Origin: Helicobacteraceae bacterium
Lineage (GTDB): Bacteria > Campylobacterota > Campylobacteria > Campylobacterales > Sulfurimonadaceae
DNA: 7,390 bases
Direction of reading: 5' to 3'
Assembly (NCBI GenBank): GCA_030642185.1
Contig: DAOWOG010000046.1
Location: 1 to 7,390 of the forward strand
This document shows, piece by piece, positions 1-6,785 of this stretch (position 1 is its first letter; every line of letters starts with the position of its first letter). The notes under the pieces are model-generated. The model was not told where the DNA came from. It saw nothing but the letters and a program-made list of their open reading frames with translations, and made no database searches. The translations under genes and the position numbers were made by a program.

Positions 1-726
1 AAACCCGAGTTCTGCAAGATGCGGAATATCTTCGGACTGCATCAGCATACGCATAACGACTCTCTCGCCATAATAGGTCGGCAGTATCGAGACACGGACA
101 TCAAGCGATTTACCGGCTATCTTGACCTGTGTACGGCCATCCTGGGGGATCCGTTTTTCAGAGATATCAAGATTGGAGATAACCTTGATACGGCTGATAA
201 TGAGGTTGGCAATCTTGTTTTCGATATCGGCATGTTTTGTCAGCGCTCCGTCGACTCGAAAGCGGACTTCGCTTTTGTATTCATGTACTTCAATATGGAT
301 ATCCGAGGCACGCTGCTTGACTGCCTGGTAAAACAGCGCGTTGACAAACTTGATGACTGGTGCCGACTCTTCACTGGTAAGAAGATCCGAAGAGGTACGC
401 AGAAAATCTGACAGTGACATTTCGTCATCGTCAAATTCTTCCTGCTCCTGATCAATCGTGCTTAGTTCATTGTCGGTTCGTATCTCCAGAAACTTGTTGT
501 AGAGGCGGTCAAATGAGTCGTCATCGAGCTGGACAATCGGGTATTTGAGATTTTTTTTGGCAAGGTAGTCAAACGCCGACGCAAAATGACGCTGGGAAAG
601 TACGGTATGCGTCTCTCCGTTGATTTTTCCGAAAAGGACATAATTGCGTATACAGAGGTTAAGGTCATTCTCTTCAATCAGCTCAGGCTGAAGGTCGATG
701 TCATGGATCGCCGGGATATTCAGCAT
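1..726 (-). CDS. gspE: GspE, T2SS cytoplasmic ATPase (N-terminal 242 residues, cut by window edge)
   Basis: Hexameric secretion ATPase that sits on the cytoplasmic face, binds GspL and powers pseudopilus assembly. The ATG at 726 lies 3 bases after the gspD stop, so it is probably translated by coupling; only a weak purine-rich stretch precedes it. Residues 1-82 look like the N1E domain that docks on GspL. An acidic linker follows (about 93-102, ending EEFDDDE). The N2E domain then shows the family hallmarks ASDIHIEV (140-147), FRVDGAL (156-162), a match to the usual RLPQDGR as RIPQDGR (192-198), and SILPTYYGERVV (about 213-224). The Walker A, Asp-box, Walker B and zinc-binding tetracysteine regions would lie left of position 1, so catalytic competence cannot be judged. 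The family motif ASDIHIEP has Val in place of Pro here. PilB or another secretion ATPase is the alternative, but the neighbours make GspE nearly certain. Confidence 0.95.
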   Translation of the reverse strand, partial: MLNIPAIHDIDLQPELIEENDLNLCIRNYVLFGKINGETHTVLSQRHFASAFDYLAKKNLKYPIVQLDDDSFDRLYNKFLEIRTDNELSTIDQEQEEFDDDEMSLSDFLRTSSDLLTSEESAPVIKFVNALFYQAVKQRASDIHIEVHEYKSEVRFRVDGALTKHADIENKIANLIISRIKVISNLDISEKRIPQDGRTQVKIAGKSLDVRVSILPTYYGERVVMRMLMQSEDIPHLAELGF

Positions 727-729
727 AGT

Positions 730-2653
730 CTAATACCCGTCCTCTTCTGATGAAGTGTTTAAAAGTTCCAGATTGCTGTTTGTATCTACAGGGGTATTGT
801 CGGATTTAATCTTTTGTACTTCATCCGTTGTATCATCTTGAAGACGTTCTTTCAGTTTTCGCTCAATTAATGTTTGGTAATCATCCTGGATTTGATCGAG
901 ATCAGCAAGAATTGAATGAATTTTACTGATGTCCTCATCGCTGCGAACAATGTAAGGGGTGAGCATAATAACGAGATTGATCTCTTCATGAGAGGTGGAT
1001 TCCCAGTCAAACAGACCGCCAAGCCATGGAATGTCGCGCAGATAAGGGATTCCCTGTGCTTCAGTACGCTCTTTATCGCTGATCAAGCCTCCAAGGATGA
1101 CACTTTGGCCGTTGGGAACGATGGCATTGGTGATAATTTCACGTTTAACGGTACTCGGCAGTCCCGGTATGGAGCTGTTAGAGATGTCTTCGAGCTTGAC
1201 ACTGACAATCATTGTGACTTTATTTCCTGATGACAGACGTGGTTTGATCTTGAGGGTTAAACCGATGTCTTCACGGGTATAGGTATTTCGTCCCAGGTCA
1301 GTACTTTGACTGCCCTGCGTTGTACTCGTGACCACCGGCTCAGTCTTTCCGACATAGATCGTCGATTCCTGGTTGTTGACACACAGTAGTGTCGGTTCGG
1401 AAAGACGCTGTGCCGCTCCATTTGATTCCAAAAAGTCAAGTGTCGCACCAAAAACGACTCCGGCGTCATAGCTGATACCGCTAAGATCAAGCAGTCCCTC
1501 AGGAAGTACCATGGCAGATCCGCCGAGATTGGCGGCAAAGCTGAAAAGTCCGGCATCGGTTGCCGCTCCGCCGGCAATACCGTATTTAACACCAAGCTGC
1601 TCGGTCTCATTCTCTGCAATCTCAATAATACGTGCCCGAATAAAGACCTGCGGTTTCTCTATATCAAGGATTTCAACCATCTCTTTGATATCATTTATAT
1701 CTTCTTCAGTAGCAGAAACAACGATAGCATTAAGCTCTTCGTAAACACTGACCATCGGTTTATCGGTTTCCTTGGCATACTTCTTTTTTTCTAAAATGGC
1801 TGTCAGGCTGGTGACGACATTTTTGGCTTCACTATTCTCAAGCGATATAATCGTCAGACGCTGCGAATAAGAATCATCTTTGGCGTCAAGCCGCTTAATG
1901 ATAGGCACTAATTTATCAATATTAGCACGTGAGGCCAGAACAATGATGGAATTGGTTGCATCGTCACTGAGAATCTCGACTTTATTTTTTGCTATTTTTC
2001 TGATTGATGATATTGGTGGAAATTTTTAAAACAGATGCTGCGAGACGGCTTGCCTTTGCATTTTTCAAAACAATAAATTCAGCCTGCCTATTGGCGGATG
2101 AGAGGGCTTCGATTTTTGCGACAACTTTTTTGATGACTTTGATATTATTCGGCAGATCACTGACGATCATGGTATTGGTCTCTTTTACCGTCAGCAGTTT
2201 ACCGCCTTCTGAGAGAAACTGGCGTACTTTTGCTGCGATGATATCGACATTCTCATTGTTGACCTGAATAAAACTGGTATGCATCAAACCTGATTTGCTT
2301 TTTCCGATAGGGAGGTTGCGTTTGACAGCGGTGTTGGCCCGCACAATTTTCAGATAACTGCCGTCTTCAACAATTGTGAAGCCTTTCTTTCTCAGTACCG
2401 AAAGCAAAATACTGATAAGCTCATCTTTGTAAATCGGCGAAGAAGAGATGAAGTTGACCGTTCCCGGGATAGGTTGAGACAACAGGATGTTTTTCTCGGT
2501 TACCTTGCCGACCATCTTGATAAAATCTTCTATCTTGACGTTTTGAAGATTTAGATTGACACGCTCGCGATGGCTGTTTTTAGCCTCTACAAGCGGCTGT
2601 ATACTTAATAGCCCCAAAAGTATTACGGCTAATAGTTTGTTAATAAATCTCAT
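730..2653 (-). pseudogene. gspD: GspD, T2SS outer-membrane secretin, reading frame broken by a +1-base frameshift
   Basis: Forms the outer-membrane channel. The start is the ATG at 2653, chosen because AAAGGGAG lies 7 bases upstream and the product begins with a signal peptide (MRFINKLLAVILL..., predicted cleavage after VEA24). An earlier in-frame ATG at 2674 lies deeper in gspC. The first frame runs 223 codons to a TAA at 1982-1984. The same protein continues in the next frame as NKVEILSDDATNSIIVL and on to the stop at 730. Removing one base gives 640 residues: N0 about 32-108, N1 125-184, N2 191-258 (contains the break), N3 264-333, secretin core 335-571 with VGKTEPV and IPYLRDIPWLGGLF (535-548), then a charged 69-residue tail. 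No good start exists for the second part: the GTG at 1908 lacks a ribosome binding site and lies inside N2. The break may be a homopolymer sequencing error, a real mutation or slippage. As read, the second half would lack a signal peptide. Confidence 0.93.
1982..2025 (-). other. Frameshift window in gspD (A5 and A6 runs before an early TAA)
   Basis: The upstream gspD frame ends at the TAA at 1982-1984. The downstream frame is closed upstream by a TAA at 2026-2028. The frame change must therefore fall between about 2025 and 1985 on the minus strand. This stretch holds a run of six A's (1985-1990) and one of five (1995-1999), read on the minus strand. Loss of one A from either run restores a continuous N2 domain. 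The site does not match the X XXY YYZ heptamer of -1 ribosomal frameshifting, and the shift needed is +1 (or one base fewer in the mRNA). Confidence 0.85.
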
Positions 2654-3428
2654 ATTCAAGCTCCCTTTCTTCATTGCCTCGTTTGATCTTCAGTACCAGA
2701 CTGTCCAGTTTATCCATGTTATTGTAGAGTTTAAAAACCTGTGAAAGTGATTTAAAGCGTTTCCCGTTAACGCCGGTAATTATATCATTCTTCATCAATC
2801 CCATTTTGGCAAAGATCGAATCTTTTTTAACCCAGGTGACTTTAAAGCCTTCAAGACGTTTGTTTTTTATTAATTCTTTGATCTTGATGTTTTTCCAGAT
2901 TTCATCAAAATTTTTGGCATAATGTTTTATCTCTTTGCGTTTGACAAATACGGCCTTGCCTTCCTCAAACTTCGGAATGACCTCATTATAAACGATATTT
3001 TGGTTTTTTGCTTCTTTAAAAGCGAGTTCATAATGACGGCCGTTTTTCTCAAAAATAGCTTTTTGTGCGTGTACCTCAATGAGTTTGTAGCCTTTAAACT
3101 TCTCGCCTTTGGCGATTAAAGTGACCTTTTTGTTCTCTTCAACCATGATAAACGGATCTGTTTTATCTGCAAATATCCCTTTTAACAAAAGTTTGTCCAG
3201 TTTATAGACCGGGACATTCTTGACAACCTCACTTTTTGCTGCTGTAAGTGCAAAAAGGGCGGAAGGTTTGTACTTGGCATAAAAAGAGCTCTCTTCGGAA
3301 GGAACAGCATCTATCCCCTGGTCAGGTAAAAACAGTGCTGCAATAAGCATCACTGTCTTTATCACAGCAGCCAAGATCAAAAACGTGATAAAACGGTTTA
3401 TCAAGGAGGAATTAATAAGTTGATTCAT
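2640..3428 (-). CDS. gspC: GspC, inner-membrane connector with HR and PDZ domains
   Basis: GspC links the inner-membrane platform to the secretin and helps recruit substrates. The 262-residue protein has a short cytoplasmic N-terminus, one membrane helix (about 12-34), and a homology-region domain (about 77-137, LLKGIFADKTDPFIMV...) of the kind that binds the N0 domain of GspD. A lysine-rich linker follows (about 138-190), then a C-terminal PDZ domain (about 193-262) with FAKMGLMKNDIITGVNGKR (206-224), the typical PDZ turn. The ATG at 3428 has a strong Shine-Dalgarno sequence, AAGGAGGAG at 3438-3446, 9 bases away, inside the end of the preceding gene. It overlaps that gene by 17 bases and gspD by 14. 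Some lineages carry coiled coils instead of PDZ in GspC; this one has PDZ. Domain order, length and position just before gspD make the call firm. Confidence 0.93.
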   Translation of the reverse strand: MNQLINSSLINRFITFLILAAVIKTVMLIAALFLPDQGIDAVPSEESSFYAKYKPSALFALTAAKSEVVKNVPVYKLDKLLLKGIFADKTDPFIMVEENKKVTLIAKGEKFKGYKLIEVHAQKAIFEKNGRHYELAFKEAKNQNIVYNEVIPKFEEGKAVFVKRKEIKHYAKNFDEIWKNIKIKELIKNKRLEGFKVTWVKKDSIFAKMGLMKNDIITGVNGKRFKSLSQVFKLYNNMDKLDSLVLKIKRGNEERELEYEIY

Positions 3429-3942
3429 AACGGTAAACTCCTCCTTCCAGTTTCTTCAACTTGCGCAGCCAGAACGGGGCACTTTTGATCAGCTCATTGG
3501 ATGCTGTCAAGTCGAGCGTAATTTTTCGTTCGATCAAAGCCGCATTTCCGGAGAGTGTTCCAAAGTTGCCCTCTGCATAAAATGTTACCTTTAAGGGGTT
3601 CAAAATACTGTACTGGATGTACAATTGTGTAATCATACCCGGTACAAAACTCTGCATCTCATCTGAAAAAGTAAATGGTGCTGCTGTGACACGGTTGAAA
3701 ACCAGAAATGGCCAGAACGTTATCTCACTAAGCCTGGCCACTTCAAGATCATCATAGTAAAGCGATCCGCCTTCGATGCTAAAGACAAACCCTTTATCAT
3801 TGGCGATCTCTTCACTCAGTACAATGTTCTTCGTCTGTAACAGTTCTTCCGCCTGATAATAGAGCTGTTGTTTCGGAGCGAAAAAAACAGTCAAACCCAG
3901 AAGCGCTACAAGAAAAAGGATGCTTTTTTTCAGGAATTTCAT
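3412..3942 (-). CDS. gspN: GspN-like T2SS inner-membrane protein
   Basis: A 176-residue protein with one N-terminal hydrophobic segment (about 6-22, ILFLVALLGLTVFFA), acting as membrane anchor or uncleaved signal, and a beta-rich periplasmic remainder. The pattern of GG-SLYYDDLEVARL, then ITFWPFLVFNRV, then alternating strands with GNFGTLSGNAAL resembles the AsmA-like repeats of GspN, an accessory T2SS protein of poorly known role. I rely mostly on position: directly after gspM in K-L-M-N order and directly before gspC. It is shorter than many GspN proteins, which often exceed 200 residues. The ATG at 3942 overlaps the gspM stop as ATGA, with GGAG at 3951-3954, 8 bases upstream. The end carries a basic stretch, WLRKLKKLEGG, of unknown meaning. 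An unrelated lineage-specific T2SS protein is the alternative. Confidence 0.68.
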   Translation of the reverse strand: MKFLKKSILFLVALLGLTVFFAPKQQLYYQAEELLQTKNIVLSEEIANDKGFVFSIEGGSLYYDDLEVARLSEITFWPFLVFNRVTAAPFTFSDEMQSFVPGMITQLYIQYSILNPLKVTFYAEGNFGTLSGNAALIERKITLDLTASNELIKSAPFWLRKLKKLEGGVYRYESTY

Positions 3943-4346
3943 AATGCAAACTCCATAACCACGATAAGCTCTTTCTTGTTGTTCCGAACAATTTTCAAAC
4001 TGTTGATAATGAGTGATTCATTCAAAAGTTTGGTTGTCAGGTTGTCAAGCTGCGCTGCACCAAGTCCTTTGAATTCAATACGATACTTGCCCTTTTTATG
4101 CTCTTTTTTGGTTATTTTTTTTGCAAATGCACGCTGCGAAATGATACTGTCAATCCGTTTTTGTGCTTTTTGCGGATTGTTCCACTGGTCTTTCAATGAC
4201 ATAATCTGCTTTCCGGTACGTTCAAGCTGACTGTTTTTTTGTGCAGCGTATGCAGTTTTTAGTTCTGTCTGACTGCTTTGGTACGCCATAAACAGAGCTA
4301 CAAATGCAAAAAACAGAAATAGATAGAGAGGATTTATTTTATTCAT
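3939..4346 (-). CDS. gspM: GspM-like T2SS assembly platform protein
   Basis: GspM pairs with GspL in the inner membrane and stabilises the platform on which the pseudopilus is built. Counted from the ATG at 4346, the protein is 135 residues. It has a membrane helix near the N-terminus (about 6-22, PLYLFLFFAFVALFMAYQ), a charged, probably helical segment (about 27-75), and a C-terminal domain of about 55 residues with the alternating pattern YRIEFKGLGAAQLDNL...LIINSLKIVRN...ELIVVMEF, consistent with the ferredoxin-like fold of GspM. The ATG lies inside the end of gspL (ATGAATAA). A GTG at 4355 is an in-frame alternative adding MAA; neither has a strong Shine-Dalgarno sequence, so coupling to gspL is likely. 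Sequence conservation in this family is low, and the call rests on architecture, size and position between gspL and gspN. Confidence 0.82.
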   Translation of the reverse strand: MNKINPLYLFLFFAFVALFMAYQSSQTELKTAYAAQKNSQLERTGKQIMSLKDQWNNPQKAQKRIDSIISQRAFAKKITKKEHKKGKYRIEFKGLGAAQLDNLTTKLLNESLIINSLKIVRNNKKELIVVMEFAL

Positions 4347-5295
4347 GGCTGCCACTTACATAAAATATATTTTTTTTCACTTTAGCTGATTTTATGATAA
4401 TGCTTTTTTGCAAAAATACTTTAAATACTTCAGCCCTTTTCGGGTTATTCATCATAATTTCAAAGGATACTTTCTTACTGCTGATTTCAACACTTTGTAC
4501 AAATTCATCCTTTTTCAGAGGAAGTTTAAACATGGTTTTGAGAAATGTTCTCAATGCCATTTGACGTTTTTGCTTTGATTCAAGAGATTTTTTCAGCCCT
4601 TTAAGCTCAAAAGAGGTCTGTGGCAGATTATAATGTTCGACCAATGCATACTGTTTGATCAACACCTGTTTAAGACGCTGCTGCTCCAACAGGAAGGCTC
4701 CAAGGTAGATGACCACAAACGCTACGGCCAGTGCAAGCAGACGATTGAGCTGTTTCTCATCAATAAAATTATTTTTGAATAGATTTACAGTGACTTTATA
4801 TTTTGAACGAGGGTGCTCATCAAAAAAATATTTAGCTTCGATACTGTCGGTTGTATAACGTTTTGGAATCAGACTGACAACACCTTCATGATTGATAAGC
4901 ACCTGCTTTTCACTTACTTGCAAAGGTGTTTTTAAATCATCACACTCATTTTGTGCAAAATAGACATTCTGAATCTGATTTGGACGCAAACCGACTTCAG
5001 CAATAGTTTTGGCAATTAACGCTTCATCAAATGCGAAAAGCCAGAAAGCATCTTCATTTTGCTGAGCATGGTAACCATATACGCCTTCAGGGATGACCGC
5101 ATCAAAAAGCGAAGGTGTCAGCTTTTTTGCCTGTGCCGCACTTTTTACCGGCAGAACTTCTTCTCTGAACCAGTAAAGTGACGGAGACAAAACAATATCA
5201 ATCTTTCCGTCAATAATGACACGCGGACTCTCTTTATCCAAAAAAAGTGCCGGTGTTTTTACGGTTGAAGAATTACGCTTAATCGGAAACTTCAA
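4339..5295 (-). CDS. gspL: GspL-like T2SS assembly platform protein with short cytoplasmic domain
   Basis: GspL anchors the ATPase GspE to the membrane and partners GspM. The 318-residue protein has a soluble N-terminal region (1-185), one membrane helix (about 186-204, LLALAVAFVVIYLGAFLLE), a basic, glutamine-rich, probably coiled-coil segment (about 205-250), and a C-terminal periplasmic domain (about 255-315) with the beta-alpha-beta pattern of a ferredoxin-like fold. Typical GspL cytoplasmic domains are nearer 230-250 residues and actin-like, so this one is reduced. The likely start is TTG at 5295, within the last codons of gspK (17-base overlap); the upstream AGTGAG is a modest ribosome binding site. 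No ATG lies near the required position. The order after gspK and before gspM, and the domain plan, support the identity more than residue similarity does. A PilN-like protein is the only alternative fold family. Confidence 0.83.
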   Translation of the reverse strand: MKFPIKRNSSTVKTPALFLDKESPRVIIDGKIDIVLSPSLYWFREEVLPVKSAAQAKKLTPSLFDAVIPEGVYGYHAQQNEDAFWLFAFDEALIAKTIAEVGLRPNQIQNVYFAQNECDDLKTPLQVSEKQVLINHEGVVSLIPKRYTTDSIEAKYFFDEHPRSKYKVTVNLFKNNFIDEKQLNRLLALAVAFVVIYLGAFLLEQQRLKQVLIKQYALVEHYNLPQTSFELKGLKKSLESKQKRQMALRTFLKTMFKLPLKKDEFVQSVEISSKKVSFEIMMNNPKRAEVFKVFLQKSIIIKSAKVKKNIFYVSGSHE

Positions 5296-6211
5296 TATTG
5301 CTCACTTTCTGTTCTGACAAGTCATATGTAAATGCAATCTGCATTGTCCGAGCGTCATTATTAATATTCATTTTTCCATGAACATAAGGACTATAGAATA
5401 CCACATTCATTCCTTGTAACAGCTTTTTTGTTTCAGCCTCAAAAGGCAGATCTTCCATCGATTCATAGATATCGACTTTATCTGTCGTATACAGAGAAGT
5501 CGATTCCGGATCCAGAGCAGGAACAAGATGCTGCAGGACTTCAGGGTTTATATGATTAAAATCAATTTGATCAGCTTGAAAACCGATCAGTTTATCCCAG
5601 GGCACAAGATCGACATTAAAGTCAAGTGTCTGTTTTTTGTAGGCAGCAGTAATCTGTTCAAAATGATGTAAACTGTAAATTTGTCCCTGTGTAAAAAACG
5701 GATCAGACAATGCAAGTTCGGAACCGCTTAAGCGTTCTTTCAAGTCACTGTCTATTGTATCGGCGATCATCGATAATAATAGAATTTTATCAGATAAATT
5801 GTAAACGGCCAGTATCTGGTTCAGATATTCTTCATAGGCTGTCTGCATTGCAATGGGCTCAAAACTCTCTTTTTCTTTCTTTGATCCTGTCTCTTTGATG
5901 AGATGATTGATATTGACTTTGGAGGCCTGTGATTCAAATGATATATCAACGATAATACTGTTGGCTTCATTCTCGAAATACAGCGGAACACTTAAAAATA
6001 TATCCAGACCGAGTGAATCATTGACATCCCGGCTTGCCTCTTTTAATACACCGATAAAATCTGCAAAAACAACATTACTTTGAATTAAAAAAAGTTTATT
6101 GGAAATACGTTTGAAAGCGTTGTCGAGAAGACCCGATGAAATGCCTATCAGCGCAGTAATAGCAGCTACAAACGCAATCGTGATAATAAGTGCAATTCCT
6201 TTTCGCTTCAA
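5279..6211 (-). CDS. gspK: GspK, minor (tip) pseudopilin
   Basis: GspK is the large pseudopilin that caps the pseudopilus tip with GspI and GspJ. The TTG at 6211 is chosen because AGGAAGGA (6219-6226) lies 7 bases upstream and the product starts with a five-residue prepilin leader, MKRKG, followed by IALIITIAFVAAITALIG. A TTG at 6241 would lengthen the leader but has no ribosome binding site and sits at the predicted transcription start. The 310-residue protein keeps the GspK trait of lacking Glu at mature position 5 (Ile here). The motif VNINHLI (about 99-105) matches the family's conserved Leu-Asn-Leu-Asn segment. An acidic, helical stretch around residues 149-185 (MIADTIDSDLKE...) matches the usual Asp-rich alpha domain region. 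It is the first gene of the minus-strand set and overlaps gspL by 17 bases. Confidence 0.9.
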   Translation of the reverse strand: MKRKGIALIITIAFVAAITALIGISSGLLDNAFKRISNKLFLIQSNVVFADFIGVLKEASRDVNDSLGLDIFLSVPLYFENEANSIIVDISFESQASKVNINHLIKETGSKKEKESFEPIAMQTAYEEYLNQILAVYNLSDKILLLSMIADTIDSDLKERLSGSELALSDPFFTQGQIYSLHHFEQITAAYKKQTLDFNVDLVPWDKLIGFQADQIDFNHINPEVLQHLVPALDPESTSLYTTDKVDIYESMEDLPFEAETKKLLQGMNVVFYSPYVHGKMNINNDARTMQIAFTYDLSEQKVSNIEVSD

Positions 6212-6218
6212 GTAAATA

Positions 6219-6226
6219 TCCTTCCT
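6219..6226 (-). promoter_or_regulatory. Shine-Dalgarno sequence that fixes the gspK start
   Basis: AGGAAGGA on the minus strand lies 7 bases before the TTG at 6211. It decides in favour of that rare start codon over the in-frame TTG at 6241, and gives the expected short prepilin leader. Confidence 0.8.
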
Positions 6227-6251
6227 GCAGGGGAACCCCAAATTTTCTATT

Positions 6252-6260
6252 ATTATAACA
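6252..6260 (-). promoter_or_regulatory. Extended -10 promoter for gspKLMNCDE
   Basis: The minus strand reads TGTTATAAT, a perfect extended -10 element (TGnTATAAT). No convincing -35 box sits 16-18 bases upstream, which suits an AT-rich genome with -10-dominated promoters. Transcription would begin near 6245, giving a leader of about 34 bases before the TTG of gspK. It is the only good promoter candidate seen for the minus-strand genes. Confidence 0.6.
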
Positions 6261-6278
6261 TTCTTTCATTTACTATTA

Positions 6279-6300
6279 TTGATATTGAATAGACTATAAT
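6279..6300 (+). promoter_or_regulatory. Candidate gspG promoter (TATAAT at 6295-6300)
   Basis: A perfect TATAAT at 6295-6300 would place transcription start near 6307, about 26 bases before the gspG ATG. A TTGATA at 6279-6284 resembles a -35 box but is only 10 bases from the -10, too close for normal use; an overlapping TATGAT (6300-6305) would be 15 bases away. The region is very AT-rich, so chance matches are a concern. Together with the minus-strand -10 it makes a divergent promoter region in which the two -10 boxes lie about 37 bases apart. Confidence 0.5.
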
Positions 6301-6332
6301 ATGATTTAATTTAAGTAAGGAATAGAAATATA

Positions 6333-6785
6333 ATGGTTAACGTACCTAAAAATCGCGTACATTCACGCAATGCATTTTCACTGATGGAGCTGATGATCGT
6401 CATTATCATCCTCGGTTTGCTGGCGGCGCTTGTTATGCCGAAACTCGTCGGAAAAAGTGAAGAGGCAAAACAGAATCTTGTCTGTATTCAGATGAAAAGT
6501 ATTAAAAATGCACTTGACTATTATAAACTGGATAATGGCAGCTATCCTGCTATGGAGCAGGGACTGAAGGCTTTGGTAAATAATCCGGATCCTGAGCAAA
6601 ACCCAAACTATTCGGACGGCGGTTACTTTGAAGAGGGCATTATCCCCAAAGATCCATGGAGAAACGCCTATATCTATATTTCAGGCGATGACGGCATTAA
6701 TTTGATCTCTTTGGGATCGGATCGCAAAGAAGGCGGCAAGAAGGAGAACAAAGATATCAGCTATGCCGATTGTATCAAACAATAG
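6333..6785 (+). CDS. gspG: GspG, major pseudopilin
   Basis: GspG polymerises into the periplasmic pseudopilus. The 150-residue precursor has a 14-residue leader ending RNA, then mature FSLMELMIVIIILGLLAALV with Glu at mature position 5 and a 20-residue hydrophobic helix. Residue -1 is Ala (A14) where Gly is usual. The body matches GspG strongly: GSYPAMEQGLKALVNNP, GGYFEEGIIPKDPWRNAY, then LISLGSDRKEGG...KDI. In well-studied GspG proteins the aspartates of this last loop bind calcium; D130 and D141 are kept here. Two cysteines (C51 and C147) remain in the mature protein. The ATG at 6333 is preceded by AAGGA about 11 bases upstream, a slightly long spacing. It is the first gene of the plus-strand set and overlaps the next gene by 23 bases. 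The C-terminal tail beyond the calcium loop is short. Confidence 0.96.
   Translation: MVNVPKNRVHSRNAFSLMELMIVIIILGLLAALVMPKLVGKSEEAKQNLVCIQMKSIKNALDYYKLDNGSYPAMEQGLKALVNNPDPEQNPNYSDGGYFEEGIIPKDPWRNAYIYISGDDGINLISLGSDRKEGGKKENKDISYADCIKQ

Noticed and set aside
19..411. Open frame on the plus strand, 130 codons
   Set aside because: It lies antisense to gspE, whose translation gives clear conserved ATPase motifs over the same bases; its own product resembles nothing I know.
1257..1625. Minus-strand open frame of 122 codons in another frame within gspD
   Set aside because: The secretin core is encoded in the other frame here; this is a shadow caused by the local G+C-richer codons.
730..1908. 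Second half of gspD as an independent gene starting at GTG 1908
   Set aside because: The start falls inside the N2 domain, no ribosome binding site precedes it, there is no signal peptide, and the same frame continues upstream with conserved N2 sequence to about 2025.
1985..1991. Programmed -1 ribosomal frameshift site
   Set aside because: The shift needed is +1, and the codons read AGC AAA AAA TAA, so no X XXY YYZ heptamer lies in the correct phase. Only slippage or an error remains plausible.
6212..6241. gspK start at TTG 6241
   Set aside because: It would begin about at the predicted transcription start, has no Shine-Dalgarno sequence, and adds ten residues to a leader that is already complete as MKRKG.
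6279..6300. Full sigma-70 promoter TTGATA-TATAAT for gspG
   Set aside because: The gap between the two boxes is only 10 bases, so I kept the -10 box and do not claim the -35.
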